A stretch of 64,000 bases of DNA from Microvelia longipes (taxonomy: Eukaryota > Arthropoda > Insecta > Hemiptera > Veliidae): the NCBI GenBank assembly GCA_018340805.1, contig JACMZG010001913.1, forward strand, positions 20,238,197 through 20,302,196, given 5' to 3'. Below are positions 33,569-48,500 of this stretch, in pieces. Made by a program: the position numbers and the translations under genes. Every line of letters begins with the position of its first letter. The stretch's first letter is position 1. The notes beneath the pieces were generated by a model. The model was not told the DNA's origin. It made no database searches and saw only the letters and a program-made list of their open reading frames with translations.

Positions 33569-33711
33569 TTGAATTCCCCGTATTTTTGCGAGATGCTGGC
33601 TGCAGTAAAGGACAGTTCACACCATATCCTGGTAGTTGTAACAAATATTTACAATGTCAGTGGGATAAATATGAAGTCCACAGCTGCGCTCCTGGACTAC
33701 ACTGGAGTCAG
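33569..33711 (+). CDS. Cht10: Chitinase exon, first part of CBM14-3
   Basis: After a short lead (FEFPVFLRDA) it encodes GCSKGQFTPYPGSCNKYLQC and runs to 'SCAPGLHWSQ', giving four Cys and the aromatic motif of a CBM14 domain. It is completed in the next exon. Donor GTAAAG, phase 0. Confidence 0.92.
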
Positions 33712-33881
33712 GTAAAGTATAATTAAGATTTCAATTATGCATTATTGAGGTCAAATTAATTCGAGAACTGAGAACTCTAATTAATGCCAATTCATTTGAG
33801 TCAATCAAAATATGCGTCCATGGTTTCCATGCTATTTAAATAGGTTCAACTTTTAATAGTTGTATGTAATTTAATTTTCAG

Positions 33882-34191
33882 AAACTACAAACATGTGACT
33901 GGCCAGCTACTGCAGGTTGTAAAAAGAAGAACACTGTTGAGGGAAATATAGATTCAGCTGAGGATATTGATACTGTCGAAGTTGGACCTTCGGCTACCAC
34001 TCCTAAGCCTCCCGTTGATAATGGAGAATGGAAACCGGACAACGGACAGTGGAAGCCGGACACGACCACAACAAAGAAGCCTGGCACTTCGACGGAATGG
34101 ACTTGGAAACCGGAGAATGAGTGGCAATGGACAACCACTACCACTACGGAAGAACCGTGGCCTGATACTCCTTACCAACATCCTATTTCTG
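33882..34191 (+). CDS. Cht10: Chitinase exon, end of CBM14-3 and linker
   Basis: It begins KLQTCDWPATAGC, supplying the last two Cys of CBM14-3. An acidic segment (EGNIDSAEDIDTVEVG) and a Trp/Pro/Thr linker with WKPD repeats follow, ending at PYQHPIS. The linker leads directly into GH18 domain 2. Acceptor TTTTCAG, donor GTACAA in phase 1. Confidence 0.92.
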
Positions 34192-35465
34192 GTACAAATA
34201 ATAACTAAAAAATTATATCGGCTATATTTATAATTTACTCTTATCTAATCGAGTTTTATTTCTAATTAATCTGAGTTTTATAAAACAGCGTTTCTTAACC
34301 TTTTAGATCCGAGACCCAAAAAATTTGATATAAACTACCCCGGGACCCAATTCTTATACTTTATATACAATGAAGTTTTGCGGGCTTAGTATTTTTAGAT
34401 TTTGAATAATGGCCAATTTAATTAGCAAAAATTCTGTTTTGCTTTAATAAAAATTAACAAACTTTAAAAAAAAATTATCTAATGTTATAAGCAAATAATA
34501 ATTTACTATTCTTTTAATACAGTGCTTTGTGAGTCTCTACTTACAAAAAACTGTATTACAAGAATAGTAAATTATTATTTGCTTATGACATTTAATAGAA
34601 ATTTTTTACAGATGCTTATTTTTTGGAGCACGTAACAAATTATAGATTGGCGGGTACATGTATCCAGAAATGTGTTCAGTATTAGGATATGTCTTCTATT
34701 TCAGGGTCTCTTGGGTTTTTCTTGTAGTTGGGTCCTGGAAAGCTTGACTCCAGACCAGAATTATGGTTTTCTTTATTCTAATTTTATTTTTAAGATAAGC
34801 AATAAATAATCTATGACGTGCAATGTCCGAATTTGAGATTTCCTAAATACAGCTTAAAAAATAAACAATTTAATAGAGAAATAAAATTTGTAAGTTAAAG
34901 AAATGAACCTACATAATGGCATAAGCGTATATAATGTATAGCGAAAGACTACTGTCAAATACAAAGGGAATAGCCGACCCAAGTTCTATCAATGATTGAA
35001 TAAAGTTAAATATTTTTGTGTTCTACACATTTTTCTTAAGTTAATCCAATACTTTTGAGATGGTATTAAAAAATAATGAGCTGGTATAAAACACCTCTAT
35101 TATATGACAACGCTTCATCCATATTCATCACTAATATTAAAAGGGCTGAATCTGTAGCCTTTCATGGCAAACAAATCATGGGCAAAACGTCACCCCAGAG
35201 GTATATGGTCCATTCCCTTTGGGCTAAATGAGAAATAAGATACTTTTTTGTGAAAAATTAGGACTGAGGAAAGTTTATCAAATCCAATTATTGTTTTGGC
35301 CGCGTCAACCTAATATTATACTTTAGATGTATGTTTAACCTCTAGAGCTATGAAAGCTATGTTGGGGAAACCTGATCATTCGAAAATTTTCAAAAGCCAA
35401 AACCGAGGTAGTGATTGTGGTTTTACTCCACTAATTCCTCATACTAATGTCGCTGTTATTTTCAG
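34192..35465 (+). other. Chitinase intron with hAT-like end and inner inverted repeat
   Basis: Donor GTACAA, acceptor TTTCAG. At about 34287, 'cagcgtttcttaacctttt' resembles hAT terminal repeats. 34474-34600 is an inverted repeat (ataagcaaataataatttac and its complement, each flanking a tctacttac centre). No coding sequence is recognised. Confidence 0.55.
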
Positions 35466-35645
35466 ATTACTACAAAGTGGTGTGCTATTTCACTAACTGG
35501 GCTTGGTACAGGCCAGGTAAAGGCAAGTATTTACCTGAAGACATAGATTCGGATCTCTGTACACATATTGTCTATGGTTTCGCTGTTTTGGATTCAGAAA
35601 ATCTTATAATCAAAGCACACGACTCATGGGCTGATTTTGACAACA
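35466..35645 (+). CDS. Cht10: Chitinase exon, start of GH18 domain 2
   Basis: The peptide begins DYYKVVCYFTNWAWYRPGKG, GH18 conserved region I with the first barrel strand, and continues to CTHIVYGFAVLDSEN and HDSWADFDN. It ends with a single A before GTAAGT. It is one uninterrupted exon here, whereas domain 3 has an intron just after WYR. Confidence 0.96.
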
Positions 35646-36614
<969 letters not shown>

Positions 36615-36826
36615 ATTTCTACAAGCGAGTGGTTTGGTTTAAACGCAAAGGTGTGAAGGTTTCTCTTGCTATCGGAGGTTGGAATGACTCTCTCGGAGAC
36701 AAATACAGTAGATTAGTCAACAGTGCCGCAGCTAGGAGCAAGTTTATACAACATGTCGTTGGTTTCTTGATGAAGTATAAATTTGATGGACTGGATCTTG
36801 ACTGGGAATATCCCAAGTGCTGGCAG
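36615..36826 (+). CDS. Cht10: Chitinase exon, GH18 domain 2 catalytic motif
   Basis: It encodes FYKRVVWFKRKGVKVSLAIG, the KxxxxxGGW region, and the intact catalytic signature FDGLDLDWEYP; the proton donor Glu is codon 36806-36808. It ends CWQ before GTAATT. Its length of 212 nt is identical to the domain 3 exon at 58960-59171. This domain should be an active endochitinase unit. Confidence 0.97.
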
Positions 36827-38004
36827 GTAATTACATATTAAGGGTACAGTGCAGGTGGCATGACATTGCAATAAAGTATTTGTACAATTTCTTTTATTGC
36901 TTTATCTTGGGGTATTTCATATAAAATAACAAATTGTAAAATATTACAAAGAAAAGAATTCACTTTAGATGATTTAGCAAAAACAAAAAAGAATATATTT
37001 AAGTTTTTCATTATTGCAGGAAAAAATATTTTTATTTCTTTCCAATTTTTTATGTTTAAATAGCTTTATGAAATAATTTGTTTACAATATCAAAGTACAT
37101 AGATTAAAGATTAGCCTGTTCATAATGGCCCCTAGGTCTGAGCTGAACAGGTGTAAATATATTGCCTGAATACACTTTTATGGATTCTGTAAATATATTT
37201 TTGACACTCCTTGCTGTGTTATTCTTACTAGTGGAGTTAAATTTCCTAAGAGTGATTAATTCTTGAGGTATTTCGATTCTTTCCTTTTGTTTTCTTCTTC
37301 TCGTACTCATTGGATTTTGGCACATTTTTCACACACTACTGATCAAACTCACTCACTGATTAAACTAGTTGGAAGGACTCAGGTGATTGGGTAAGACATA
37401 TACCAATATGCTCTACAGGAGACATAAGAGTGACATACCAATAACTAAACTATAAATAACTAAAATACAAACTATAAAACAAAAATATACCAAAAACTGG
37501 CACAAAACAAATCGATATGACATTATCAACTTGTTGTCTTAAGACATGTATACCTAAAACCCCCATTAATACTTTTAAATTACTCATTCACAATTATTCT
37601 ATTTTTTTCCACTCTTATCTATTCCCCTTTCCATTAATTTTTAAATGCTTATTTTAACTATTGAATAAATTATTTCAATAAACGAAAATAAAAACATATT
37701 GGAAAATGCAAATACTCTATTAATTTTTCATGGGGCTCCCCCCATTGTATAAATAGCATATATATAATGCCGATGAAGCGAGGCAAAAAAATGTGATGTT
37801 TTATTTTAAAAAAAAGTGTAATTTACAAATATATTTGTCATAAGTTTTGTTAGATAGGGTTGACCCCAGACCCAGAAGCACCCCCTTTCCCCTTTTGCTT
37901 CCCCATTACCTACTATTGGAGGTAAAGACATTGTATTGAAAATTGTTATTACAAGACTAATATAATGGCTATAATAAGTAAGAGTACTTTATATTGATTT
38001 GTAG
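36827..38004 (+). other. Chitinase intron, nothing recognised
   Basis: Donor GTAATT, acceptor GTAG. It is AT-rich. A minus-strand 73-codon frame at 37104-37325 has no recognisable similarity and is probably chance. Confidence 0.7.
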
Positions 38005-38140
38005 ACAAACTGTAACCAAGGGAAAGACTCAGATAAGGAAGCATTTGGACTATTCGTCAGAGAGTTAAGAGCTGAGTTCAACAAGCATGACTTGTTACTT
38101 TCATCTGCTGTCACACCAAGCAAGAAAATTATCGATGCAG
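38005..38140 (+). CDS. Cht10: Chitinase exon, GH18 domain 2
   Basis: The peptide starts TNCNQGKDSDKEAFGLFVRE and ends LLLSSAVTPSKKIIDAG (split Gly). It holds the SAA/SSAV strand following the catalytic strand. 136 nt, the same as 59511-59646. Confidence 0.95.
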
Positions 38141-38878
<738 letters not shown>

Positions 38879-39021
38879 GATATGACATTCCAGCTTTAGC
38901 TAGTAGTCTGGACTGGGTAGCTGTTATGTGTTATGATTACCATGGTCAGTGGGATAAAAAAACAGGCCATGTCGCCCCTATGTATGAACATCCTGATGAT
39001 GACTTCTATTATTTCAATACG
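38879..39021 (+). CDS. Cht10: Chitinase exon, GH18 domain 2
   Basis: It encodes GYDIPALASSLDWVAVMCYD followed by YHGQWDKKTGHVAP, the conserved MxYDxHG motif. 143 nt, the same as 62498-62640. Donor GTAAGA in phase 0. Confidence 0.96.
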
Positions 39022-40179
39022 GTAAGAGCATATTACAAACTAAAGACTTAAATTTAAAGCATAGGAACATAACAGTTCAAGGAACTTCAATGGCCTTTTC
39101 CTCTTATAGAGAATTTTGGTGATTCAACTTGAATCTGGGTGAGATGATACAACAAATTTAGTATTGATCCTTATGTGCAGTTTTCAACTTTCTATGAAAG
39201 TTTCATGTTATTTTTAAAAACCAATTTTTACCCCGAAACTTAGGTCTCATTCAGAGTGACTTAAAGGTTATTGATTTGATAGATTATAGTGTAACAAATG
39301 GCTAAAATCAGTTGACAGCATGAGAAAATAAGGTCAGCGAGCCAATTAGGTTATTTCTAGATTTTAAACCACGCCAACTATTTTAAATTGGACCAACCTC
39401 ATTTGTTTCTCAACACTATTTTTCTCATACTGTCAACTGATTTTAGGCATATATACTATAGTAATCAATTATCTTCAACATTGTTTTAAAAAAGTAATAA
39501 GACTTAAAAAATAGATACAGGTTGTTTCCTATCCCCACCATGTTAAGCATGTACCAAGAATATTTATAATTTGCTTGCCTATTACTTATACACTGTCTTT
39601 TGCTAATTTATTATTCATTATAAAAATCGTGGATAAAAATTGTCAAGACTCTATTATTTTATTCTTATCATAGCTAATTATTTTCACTTCTCTTAATTAT
39701 CAGCATCTAGTAATAGGTTAACCTTACTATATTATTATCGTGTATTTGCATTTTACAATTTTTTTCTGTTAAAATTATAAATTATTGCTAAAAAATAAAA
39801 TTAGACTCCATTATATTGTTTTACTCATTTTTAAATTGTTGAAACCAATTAAAGATGGGAAGAGCGGAACGGGTGAAATGTAGAGAGAAAACAGCACTTT
39901 AGGTATAAATGTACATCTAAAGAAGTTAAGTCTATGACTCATACAAGGACTTAGTATTAAGTCCTGCTTTGAATCCCATATGCATCATACACAAAGCTCT
40001 CAGGGTCTTTTTTCCATCAAAACTAATTTTTTGAATTTCTATTTTAGCTAAAATTTAAATTTTTCTTTATAATACATATTTTACATTAGTTTAAGACGAA
40101 GCAATAAAAAAGTAATGCAAACACTCCATTAGCAGTAAACTAGTTAATCTATTAGCATTCTGTCAATATTTTATTACAG
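39022..40179 (+). other. Chitinase intron
   Basis: Donor GTAAGA, acceptor TTACAG. It contains MITE family A copy 3 (39300-39447). The rest is AT-rich with nothing recognised. Confidence 0.75.
39300..39447. mobile_element. MITE, family A copy 3
   Basis: The ends gctaaaatcagttgacagca and tactgtcaactgattttag are inverted repeats matching 7815-7959 and 9363-9510. The centre has 'aaaccacgcc' and 'ggaccaacctcat'. The outermost bases suggest the full terminus is GGCTAAAATCAGTTGACAG. Confidence 0.82.
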
Positions 40180-40365
40180 AATTATACCATAAACTACTGG
40201 ATAGACGGAGGACTACCAAGTAGAAAGATAGTGCTGGGTATGCCTCTATATGGACAAGGCTTCACATTGGCTGATCCAAAGAAGAATGGTCTCAATGCGC
40301 CAGCACCTGGTCCTTCAACGGCTGGGGAGGAAACCAGAGCTGCAGGCTTCTTAGCTTATTATGAG
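40180..40365 (+). CDS. Cht10: Chitinase exon, GH18 domain 2
   Basis: The peptide begins NYTINYWIDGGLPSRKIVLG and has MPLYGQGFTLAD and a Gly/Pro-rich loop, ending GFLAYYE. 186 nt, the same as 63658-63843. Phase 0 at both ends, donor GTACTA. Confidence 0.96.
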
Positions 40366-43300
40366 GTACTATTTAAATTGATTTCCTTTAGTTAAAACAT
40401 TACTAATCTCTTCATCATTTTACCTAAAATTTAGTATGACTATAATCTATAGATACACACATGTCTATGACAACAAAGCTATTTCATTCATAAAAACACA
40501 AAAATTGGGCACGAGGCTCCTCATAACTTTTTATTAATCCAGATTTTATGGCTATTTAGTAAGATTTTATTTTCTTGTATTGATTTAGATAAGTTAATCT
40601 TTTAAAGATCATTTTCAACTAATAAAAGTCAGTTTATACGAAAATCTACATATGAAAGATATGGTTTTAGAAACGACGCCTTAATTGACACCTATAATTA
40701 ATACATACCTACCTATGGAACCTCAATATATAAATAAATATGTAGTGCCAAGATATAAAAGAAGGAGCATAGTTAACCTTATTATTAAACAATAAGATAA
40801 TTTACATTGAACCAAACAGATGATGAACTTAAGATGATGGGGGGGGGGGGATTAAAAATGGAAATATGTGAGGTTCTAAGCTAAACCGAATTGTTCTATA
40901 ATCAAATTTTAAATAAAAATATTGATAGAAATATTAATGGATTTAATTAGAGGTACCGAAATAATATGCCTCAAATTCAGTTTGATAATTTTTGAAGTAT
41001 ACTTCATTTATTTCAGGCTTGTCTTTTATTTTAACTCTACCTCGCCAGTAGTTGGTATTGCATCACATGGATTTCATCTATGTTTCTTTAATCCAACGAT
41101 ATTTTAGAGGTGCTACTTCTCGGACTTAATTTGTTGGGCTCCTCTCTTACAAAATTGGCAGGATCTTAAGAGATTTGCCTTACCTGTCTGTTGTGTTCAA
41201 CCAACTGATAGATTCTTAAACGAATAAAAAGGCAAGCCATACAAGAGAAAATGGACAATTTATGGTTAACTTAAATACTAAAAGGGTTTTAAAAAGTTAG
41301 AATGAAGTCAAATTACATGTTATCCTGCACTCGTATTCCATTTAATACTCTTTAGCTTTGTAAGATTAATACATTATTCAGGGTATTGTTATAGTATAAA
41401 TGTACTATAGTAAGTTATAGTAATAAAAATGGATACAACTACAAAAAATTACCGTAAGAGATTTTTTGTTATTTGCTTAGAAGTTCATATACTTCCATTT
41501 TTATAAATTAAATAAGTCTTACTCAAACAAAATAATATTTTATTTTTGTCTTTGTTAAAAAAAAAAAGTTCTACTAAATCACATACAATTTAAGACTAAT
41601 CATTTAAATAAATACAAATTAACAAATAAAATTGAATAGTAACTAAAAGCTATACATAAATAAGATATGAATTTCAATTTTTAAGAACATTCTACATTCT
41701 TGCAGTACAATATGAATTGGTCAAAACCGCATAGAATCAAATAAATTGTAAATTAAAAAAATGAAAAATAGGATTTGTTCTCCTTGGCATGCTGTGTAAT
41801 AATCCACTGAGTTATTAAGCTTGAGAAATCAAGAAATAATACCCAAGATATTTTAATATTTTAGAGCAAATTGGGGAACATAAATTAACATCAAATATAT
41901 AACTATTAATTACATTAAAATTCTAAACATGAATATTACCATATTCATACAAATGTAATATTGACTTATAACATGTATGATACATTACTAAACCACACTG
42001 GTTTTATACTAATAAAATCATTTTTTTTTATTTAATTAAGAAACTTTAAATGTTGCGTTTTCTGTATAGAAATGTCATTAATCTTATAAGAAATAAATTA
42101 ATGTCATCAGTTTTATTTTGAATGCCATTATCCTGAGCAGTCAGGTGAACTGAGGGTGTGTTCAAGAGACCAAGCTGGTCTTATTGGTCAGACCAGCCAA
42201 AAGTAGTTAAGATTAAGATTTCTAACCAGCCAGTCAGAAATCTTGATCATGGCCAGTGGGAGGGTTTCGATATCAAGGTGAACCAATAGAGAAAAATATG
42301 AGTAACTCAAGGTCTACCAACATTTTTGTTTTCACCTCTTTGGGCTTCATCGCCATTTTAACAAATTTTCAGTTTATTTGTTTTTTAACACATTTTTTTT
42401 AATAATGTATAATTAACCGTTTTTAATCAGAAGGAATAAAAGAAACCAACACCTGCACACGAATAAACTTCAAAATGTTATACCATGATTAAAATGTACA
42501 CTTCAATTTTATGAGAAGAGAAGTGCAGATAGATAGACTGCCATGACGCTTAACAGTTTTGATCGATCGGACCACTCTCTTATCCCTATATTATTATGTA
42601 TACAATTTCCTTATACCAGCCTAAAAATAAGAGCACTTCAGAACCATAACTCCCTAAAAATATCTTTTAAACACTTAATAGATTTATAAATAAATTCTTC
42701 TTTATTGTTTTAATAATTAGGATTGGTCAAATTTATAGAAACTACTTACATAATACACTATTTACCTAAGGAATGGATAATTTAAAAACAACCATTTTGA
42801 TAATTATTTCTAGTCTTAATTTATATTTTAAAAAACTAATTAAAATAACTATTTATAGTTATCATTACACCTCAAATTAGGTTGATTTCACAGCACTAAT
42901 TAAACTTGGCTGATGGTTTTACTCATCAAAGTGGTTTGTTAGATAAAAAGTTATTACTTTTATATGAGGAAAGGAAGGGGGGAGGAATAAATGTTTTGAT
43001 GTTTCAGAATTTAATCAATAGGACCCCTCTAGTAATATCTCTATGCCTCTAACACATAACTTCCTGATTCTTCTCAGGTAACATAGTCCTTTAGACCAAT
43101 AGTAGGACTTTATATTAAAACCAACATGGTTTGGTTTTATCAAACCAGTTTAGTGGATAAAACCATTTGCCAACTGATAATTGAACCTCCAATATAATAT
43201 ACGGTTAAAACATAGAGCAAAAGTGTCTAAAGATGGCAGCAAGTCAAAATATTAAAGAATAAATATTAAAAGTCAGGTTATATAAAAGTCAGGTTGAAAC

Positions 43301-45500
43301 AGGACCTATAATAAACTATTATCTATATAAACTATTATAGACTTTATAAGACTGTTTCAGACTTAAGCACCATTCATAATAATTTATATTGTACAGGGTA
43401 TATAGGTACTTTATTTCAGACCACCCAACTTTATGAAATAGGCACTGCCATCTCTATATACTTACATTTCTATGCTTCTAAATGGATAAATTACCTATAC
43501 ACAAATTTCTAAATTTTGCACCTAACACACTCAAGACGTTTGTGCTTATAAAAACAATGCAGATTACCAGCTTTATACCATTTAGAAAACCCATGCTTAT
43601 GGTACAGACTGTTTTAAATTGCTTCTACCAACATGGGAGGTAAAATGCCATGTTTACATCTGATTTCGAGATAAAGAATCTGAGTTGGTACTTCATTACA
43701 AATTTTAATTCTATTCATATCTACAAGAAGATTATAGACTTTTTTAAACAGATTCTCTTTTCAGTGAAAAAATATTTTTATAACTATACACAATAAAAAT
43801 AATAATTTATCTAAATATGGGTGAATTATTAAATAAAAATTATTTTATTTCAAACACACTATAAGGCCCATTAAAAAATCATATATTAACAATTACTTGA
43901 CATCTATCAAGTAGGTATATATGGGGCACCTAATTATAAAAGATATATTATAAGAACTAAAAAAAAGCAGAGGCGCAGGTCTAGAACGTTAAAAGGCCTC
44001 TCACAATAAATTTTTGAGGTACCTTGATGATATTAGAATAAACACTATTAAGTTCAAATTAAAAAGGTTGTATTAACCGCAAGTTGAAGAAGCAATCGAA
44101 GAATCAGGTACTGTCGATACTTGCTGTTGGATATAAATATCCCTGGACCGGTTTCGGCATAACGCCATCATCAGCAGGCGGGGCAACACTCGAGCTCTCA
44201 ACTAATAAAGTTAAATCAGTGATTAACTTCTAGTCTCAATGAGCACGACGAGCCCTTGAAGATGATGCTCATCGTGCTCATTGAGATTAGAAGTTAATCA
44301 CTGATTTAACTTTATTAGTTGAGAGCTCGAGTGTTGCCCCGCCTGCTGATGATGGCGTTATGCCGAAACCGGTCCGGGGATATTTATATCCAACAGCAAG
44401 TATCGATGGTAGCTGATTCTTTGATTACTATTAAGTTCTAGTGGGACGCCAGGTATTAGCATACAAGAGGTAGGACAACTATAGATGTAAAATGAGGCCC
44501 TATTAATGTGGTTAACTCAGAAAGGAACCAAAGATGATAAGTAAGTTTTTGTCCTCATTGTTTGGCCACATTTAAGCCTCCGAAGAATATATAATTTTTA
44601 AATTCAATGAAAAATTATAGTATGATTGATTTTAAGAGGCGAAATATAAGATTAATTAAATAAAAACAAATTTTTCATAATTTTTCCTAAAAATTAAATA
44701 AATATAAACTACAACTAAATAAATTAAAATAAGAAAAACATTATAATATCTCATGTTATAACTATGTTCTTAAACATAAATTTGTCTAAATTTGTTTTTT
44801 ATCAAAAACTAACCACATTTTACTCTCCAAATAACAATGTGTTACAGGTTTTTATTTAAAATATTTTATAGAATGAATAGTAGCGCAAAAATAGAATTAA
44901 GAATCCTCATTTGATATCCCTGCAAATTTATATTGAATTTGAAAAATAATTGAAAGGTGGCAAAATAAATGTATGTCCATATTGGGGCAATTTGAAAAAG
45001 TTGAATTAATCTTTGATGTCATTTTGATTATTAATTTTTTTGTTAGGCTTTACATATTTGTTTACTAGTTAATCCTATAAATAATATTTCTTATAGAAAA
45101 TGTTTAAAGAAATAAAAAAAATTGTACATTAATTTTTCTTGAATATGTGTGCTTACATATACTAAAATAAAACCAACATGGCTGTGACGTCATTTTAAGT
45201 AATCTAAAACTCTTCAAAAATCACTTACTTAAAAAATTTATTTTAAAATTAACAATAGTTTCATTTAAAAAGGTAAAATCACATCAATAGGATCTATAGA
45301 CACTGCATTGTTCTAAAATTATTTTGTGATTAATTTTTATTTATATATTGGTGTGTAATTAGGTTTACCTTAATTACCAATTATATTTAGAATTAATAAG
45401 TTCCATTAATTTTTTTCTATGTTTATATCAATTTAAATTCACCAATAAAAAAGCTTAAGAGTTAATGGTTTATTTTGTACCAAAAAATGTTGGTATGTTA
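40366..45500 (+). other. First part of an 11.2-kb chitinase intron
   Basis: The intron runs from GTACTA at 40366 to the acceptor at 51595. This part is AT-rich with short homopolymers (for example G at 40836-40850). It holds the Penelope-like palindrome at 44044-44438. The rest is unannotated and may include 3' untranslated sequence of the minus-strand kinase gene. Confidence 0.7.
44044..44438. mobile_element. Penelope-like foldback with two hammerhead-like ribozyme motifs and 12-bp target duplication
   Basis: The target duplication actattaagttc is at 44044-44055 and 44427-44438. The insert has a one-sided extension of about 38 bp (44056-44093), then arms 44094-44250 and 44265-44426 that are almost perfect inverted repeats. 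On the plus strand, CTGATGA (44346-44352), a short stem and GAAA (44365-44368) are followed by GTC (44372-44374) and CGGG, which pairs with CCTG upstream. The minus-strand copy (44142-44178) has the same boxes with a better helix I (CCTG/CAGG). One unpaired base sits between CTGATGA and the stem. Helix III would be minimal. Confidence 0.78.
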
Positions 45501-45506
45501 CAATTG

Positions 45507-45512
45507 TTTATT
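45507..45512 (-). terminator. Polyadenylation signal of the kinase gene
   Basis: AATAAA on the minus strand, 13 nt after the TAG stop; another lies at 45469-45474. The first is very close to the stop, so the second or more distal ones may be used. Confidence 0.45.
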
Positions 45513-45524
45513 GAATTTATATTT

Positions 45525-48500
45525 CTATCGGTAAAGTTCAGCAGCTTCTATGCTGTCCCGGTGTCCTGAATAGCAATGATGCATTCCATTAGTGCCATCA
45601 AAGACATCTGGGAATGGAGCGGGAGAGGAGGTCCCACTACTAGAGATAAAACTAGGAGGATCTGACCAACCAAAGCCAATAGGAGAGGTTGGCTGAGATG
45701 TATTAGGCTGTGATTGGGATGGAGGTGGAGAGGGGGCAGGTGATCTGATGACTGGTGCTCGACTAACTTTGTCCAAAAATGCATCTAACTGTCGAGCAGA
45801 TAAAGCATTATGAAGGGTTTCAAGGGGTCTAATGGCTGGTACGCAACCACAAGCATCTGATAGAGATGATGAATTGGGTAAAATATGAGTTAGATTAGGA
45901 GCACTATTAGCTCCAGATATGACAGCTGTAGAAAACACACCAGGGAGGTTTCTTCTCACTTTATTCATAGGACCAGTAATGCTGTGTCGTTGTTTCCTTT
46001 CGTTGCGATCCTGTGAAGTCGATATAGTGTTAATCTCATCCTCTTGCTCATGTTCTTTTTCGTGTTGATCAAAGGACCGAGATCTAGGTTCTCTTGAAGG
46101 CATCAGAGATGATTTTTTATCTTCACTTTTAGTAGGAGAGGATTGGAGGTCTGCTGCTGTCTCTTCTACAACAGGCCTGATAGGTATTGGACTGGATACT
46201 TTCATTTTTTGTGATTTTGATCTCTCTGGCGGAGGAGAAGAATCAGGAGTCATAGCTGGAGAAGAATCATAATGGCACTCCGGATGTCTTTCATTTCTTG
46301 AATGAGGACGGAAACCTGGTCCTGGAGGCAAATTTTTCTGAACACAACAATTGACACCCGGACTAAAATGTAATTCTATATGAAATCTTTCTTCAGAGTG
46401 AGGATCCTTTGTTGGATCTTCATAAAGCATTACAACAATTTGACTCATATAATTCAATTCACTGACCATGGAAACATAGTCCATAGCTCTACTCCACTGC
46501 TTATCTTTTGGATTATTTATTAAATCCCCGTATCTTAAAACTGTTAACAAAGAATGAACATGACTCTCACTTGTAAAATAAAGTCTAGTTCTGACATGTC
46601 TTCCAGGGCTACAGACACCATGGGAATACACAGGATTCAATCGATTTACAGACTCCTCCCCAGACTCTTCTATATTCCTTTGTAAATCCGCTCTGATTTT
46701 CTTCAAGAGAGGAGTGCATATGCCTTGAGAAATTGTTAATTTCTCTTGTTTAGTCATCCCATACTCTTGAGGTATAACTATATCAGCTAAATATTTAGCA
46801 TAAATATAAAGCTGAACAGATTGATCAAACTGGATAGTGTGCTGATTGTGTTGTAAATCATACTTTATGCAATCATATATGTCAGGTATTTTAGATATAT
46901 CAAAAGTTTTATTTTTAGTAAAAAAGTCTTTTTCAATTTTACCCCACCGCCTAGCCATCATTTCCCAAGTTTCTCCATGATACAGAACAGCATCTTTAGT
47001 CTTAATGTCATCTTTCTTAAGTTTGATAATATTCATTAGTTTCTGTATGAGACTATGTACTTTCTCACAGCATTTGACAGGATTCTTAACAAAATCTAAA
47101 GCTGTAGAAATACTTATAGCATTGCAAGGATTTATAATAGCTTTGTCACTGGCTGTGAACTCTCTATCCTGTTGCATTAGTGTATGCAGTCGAGCTTTTG
47201 CCATATTTTGATGTTTATTAGCATCACAGTCATTATCTAGCAAACCATTAGTGTTTGCAGACTTAACCATTTGAACCAGTATGGGGGTTAATTCTCCTTC
47301 TAATGCTAACAGTCCTTTAGCAAAGGCAGCTGCAGTCATTTGAACTCTACCCTCATCGGAAGCATATATTTTAAGATCATGTCTGTAAGTAGAGTGTAAA
47401 CGAAGTAATCCTAAACCCTGTGTTCCTGCATATTCACCTGTAGAGTAATGCTTGCCTTGCCCTCCTGGATACATGCACCTAAACATACGACCTAACTCTT
47501 CTGCTTGTATATGACCAGTAGGGGTCAATTCTCCTCCCCATTTAACAATAAGAACTAAGGAAGGCTCACCAGGACCATCATCATCACTACTTGAACCTTT
47601 AGGACGTCCATTCGGCTGGTATTTCATTTGAACTTTGCGATTGATACCTGAAAAATGACCATACATTTCTAAAACTCCTTTTAACTGCTCTAATTTTGCT
47701 TGCTTTTCAGCTAATTCAGGAGCAGCTTTTTGCTCTATTTCGTTCAACAGAAACCTAGCTATATCCAAAACTTCTTGAAGCTGTTTAGGTCTTTTCAATT
47801 TTACATGACCATCATTTCTACCACCATATTTTTCAAATATTTCAAAGAATTTTGGATGTCTAACCTCCACTTTCATTTTTTGTTTTGGAGTTCTATCTCC
47901 ATGGCGTATAACAGCGACAACACATCTCAACTCCATCATTTTGCCAAAAGTAGTTGGAACAATAGGTGGGTCATCTAATTGAAACGGGATAGACCAAGGG
48001 ATATGAAGAGTTGGAGCTAATTCTCTTAAAATCATGTTGCCTAAAATTTTAGCACAATCATCATAGTATTTGTTTGAGTTTTTAACAAAACTAAAACCAT
48101 TGACATCACAAACAAAGGATTTGCCATTGGCTCTAAGCAAATCAAATCCGCAGACAGTCTGCTGAAATGCTAAACAAACTTTTCTAGATATCAATTTCTC
48201 AGAGTTGCTAAGAATTACTGGATAACGTACTTCTTTACCTGCACTATCCCGTTCTACTTTCCCATCCAAAGCTGGTGATTTTCTTGCTTCGGCATGGGCG
48301 TAGTCAGGTCCTACAGTGTATACTTTGACATCAGTGCCATCTGTAGGCATGAAATCTTCATAGATGAAAGAACCTGTTTTCCTTACCCTCGACTCAGGAG
48401 AATAAATACTACTTCTACTACCTATCTTTCTAAATAACCTTTGGGAACCACCACCGGCTGATGTAGGATAATAAATATAAATATTATGATCCTCGGCAGA

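Noticed and set aside
33878..34144. Antisense frames across the Trp/Pro linker exon (also at 8112-8330 and 55283-55501)
   Set aside because: They are shadows of the biased codon use in the plus-strand linkers.
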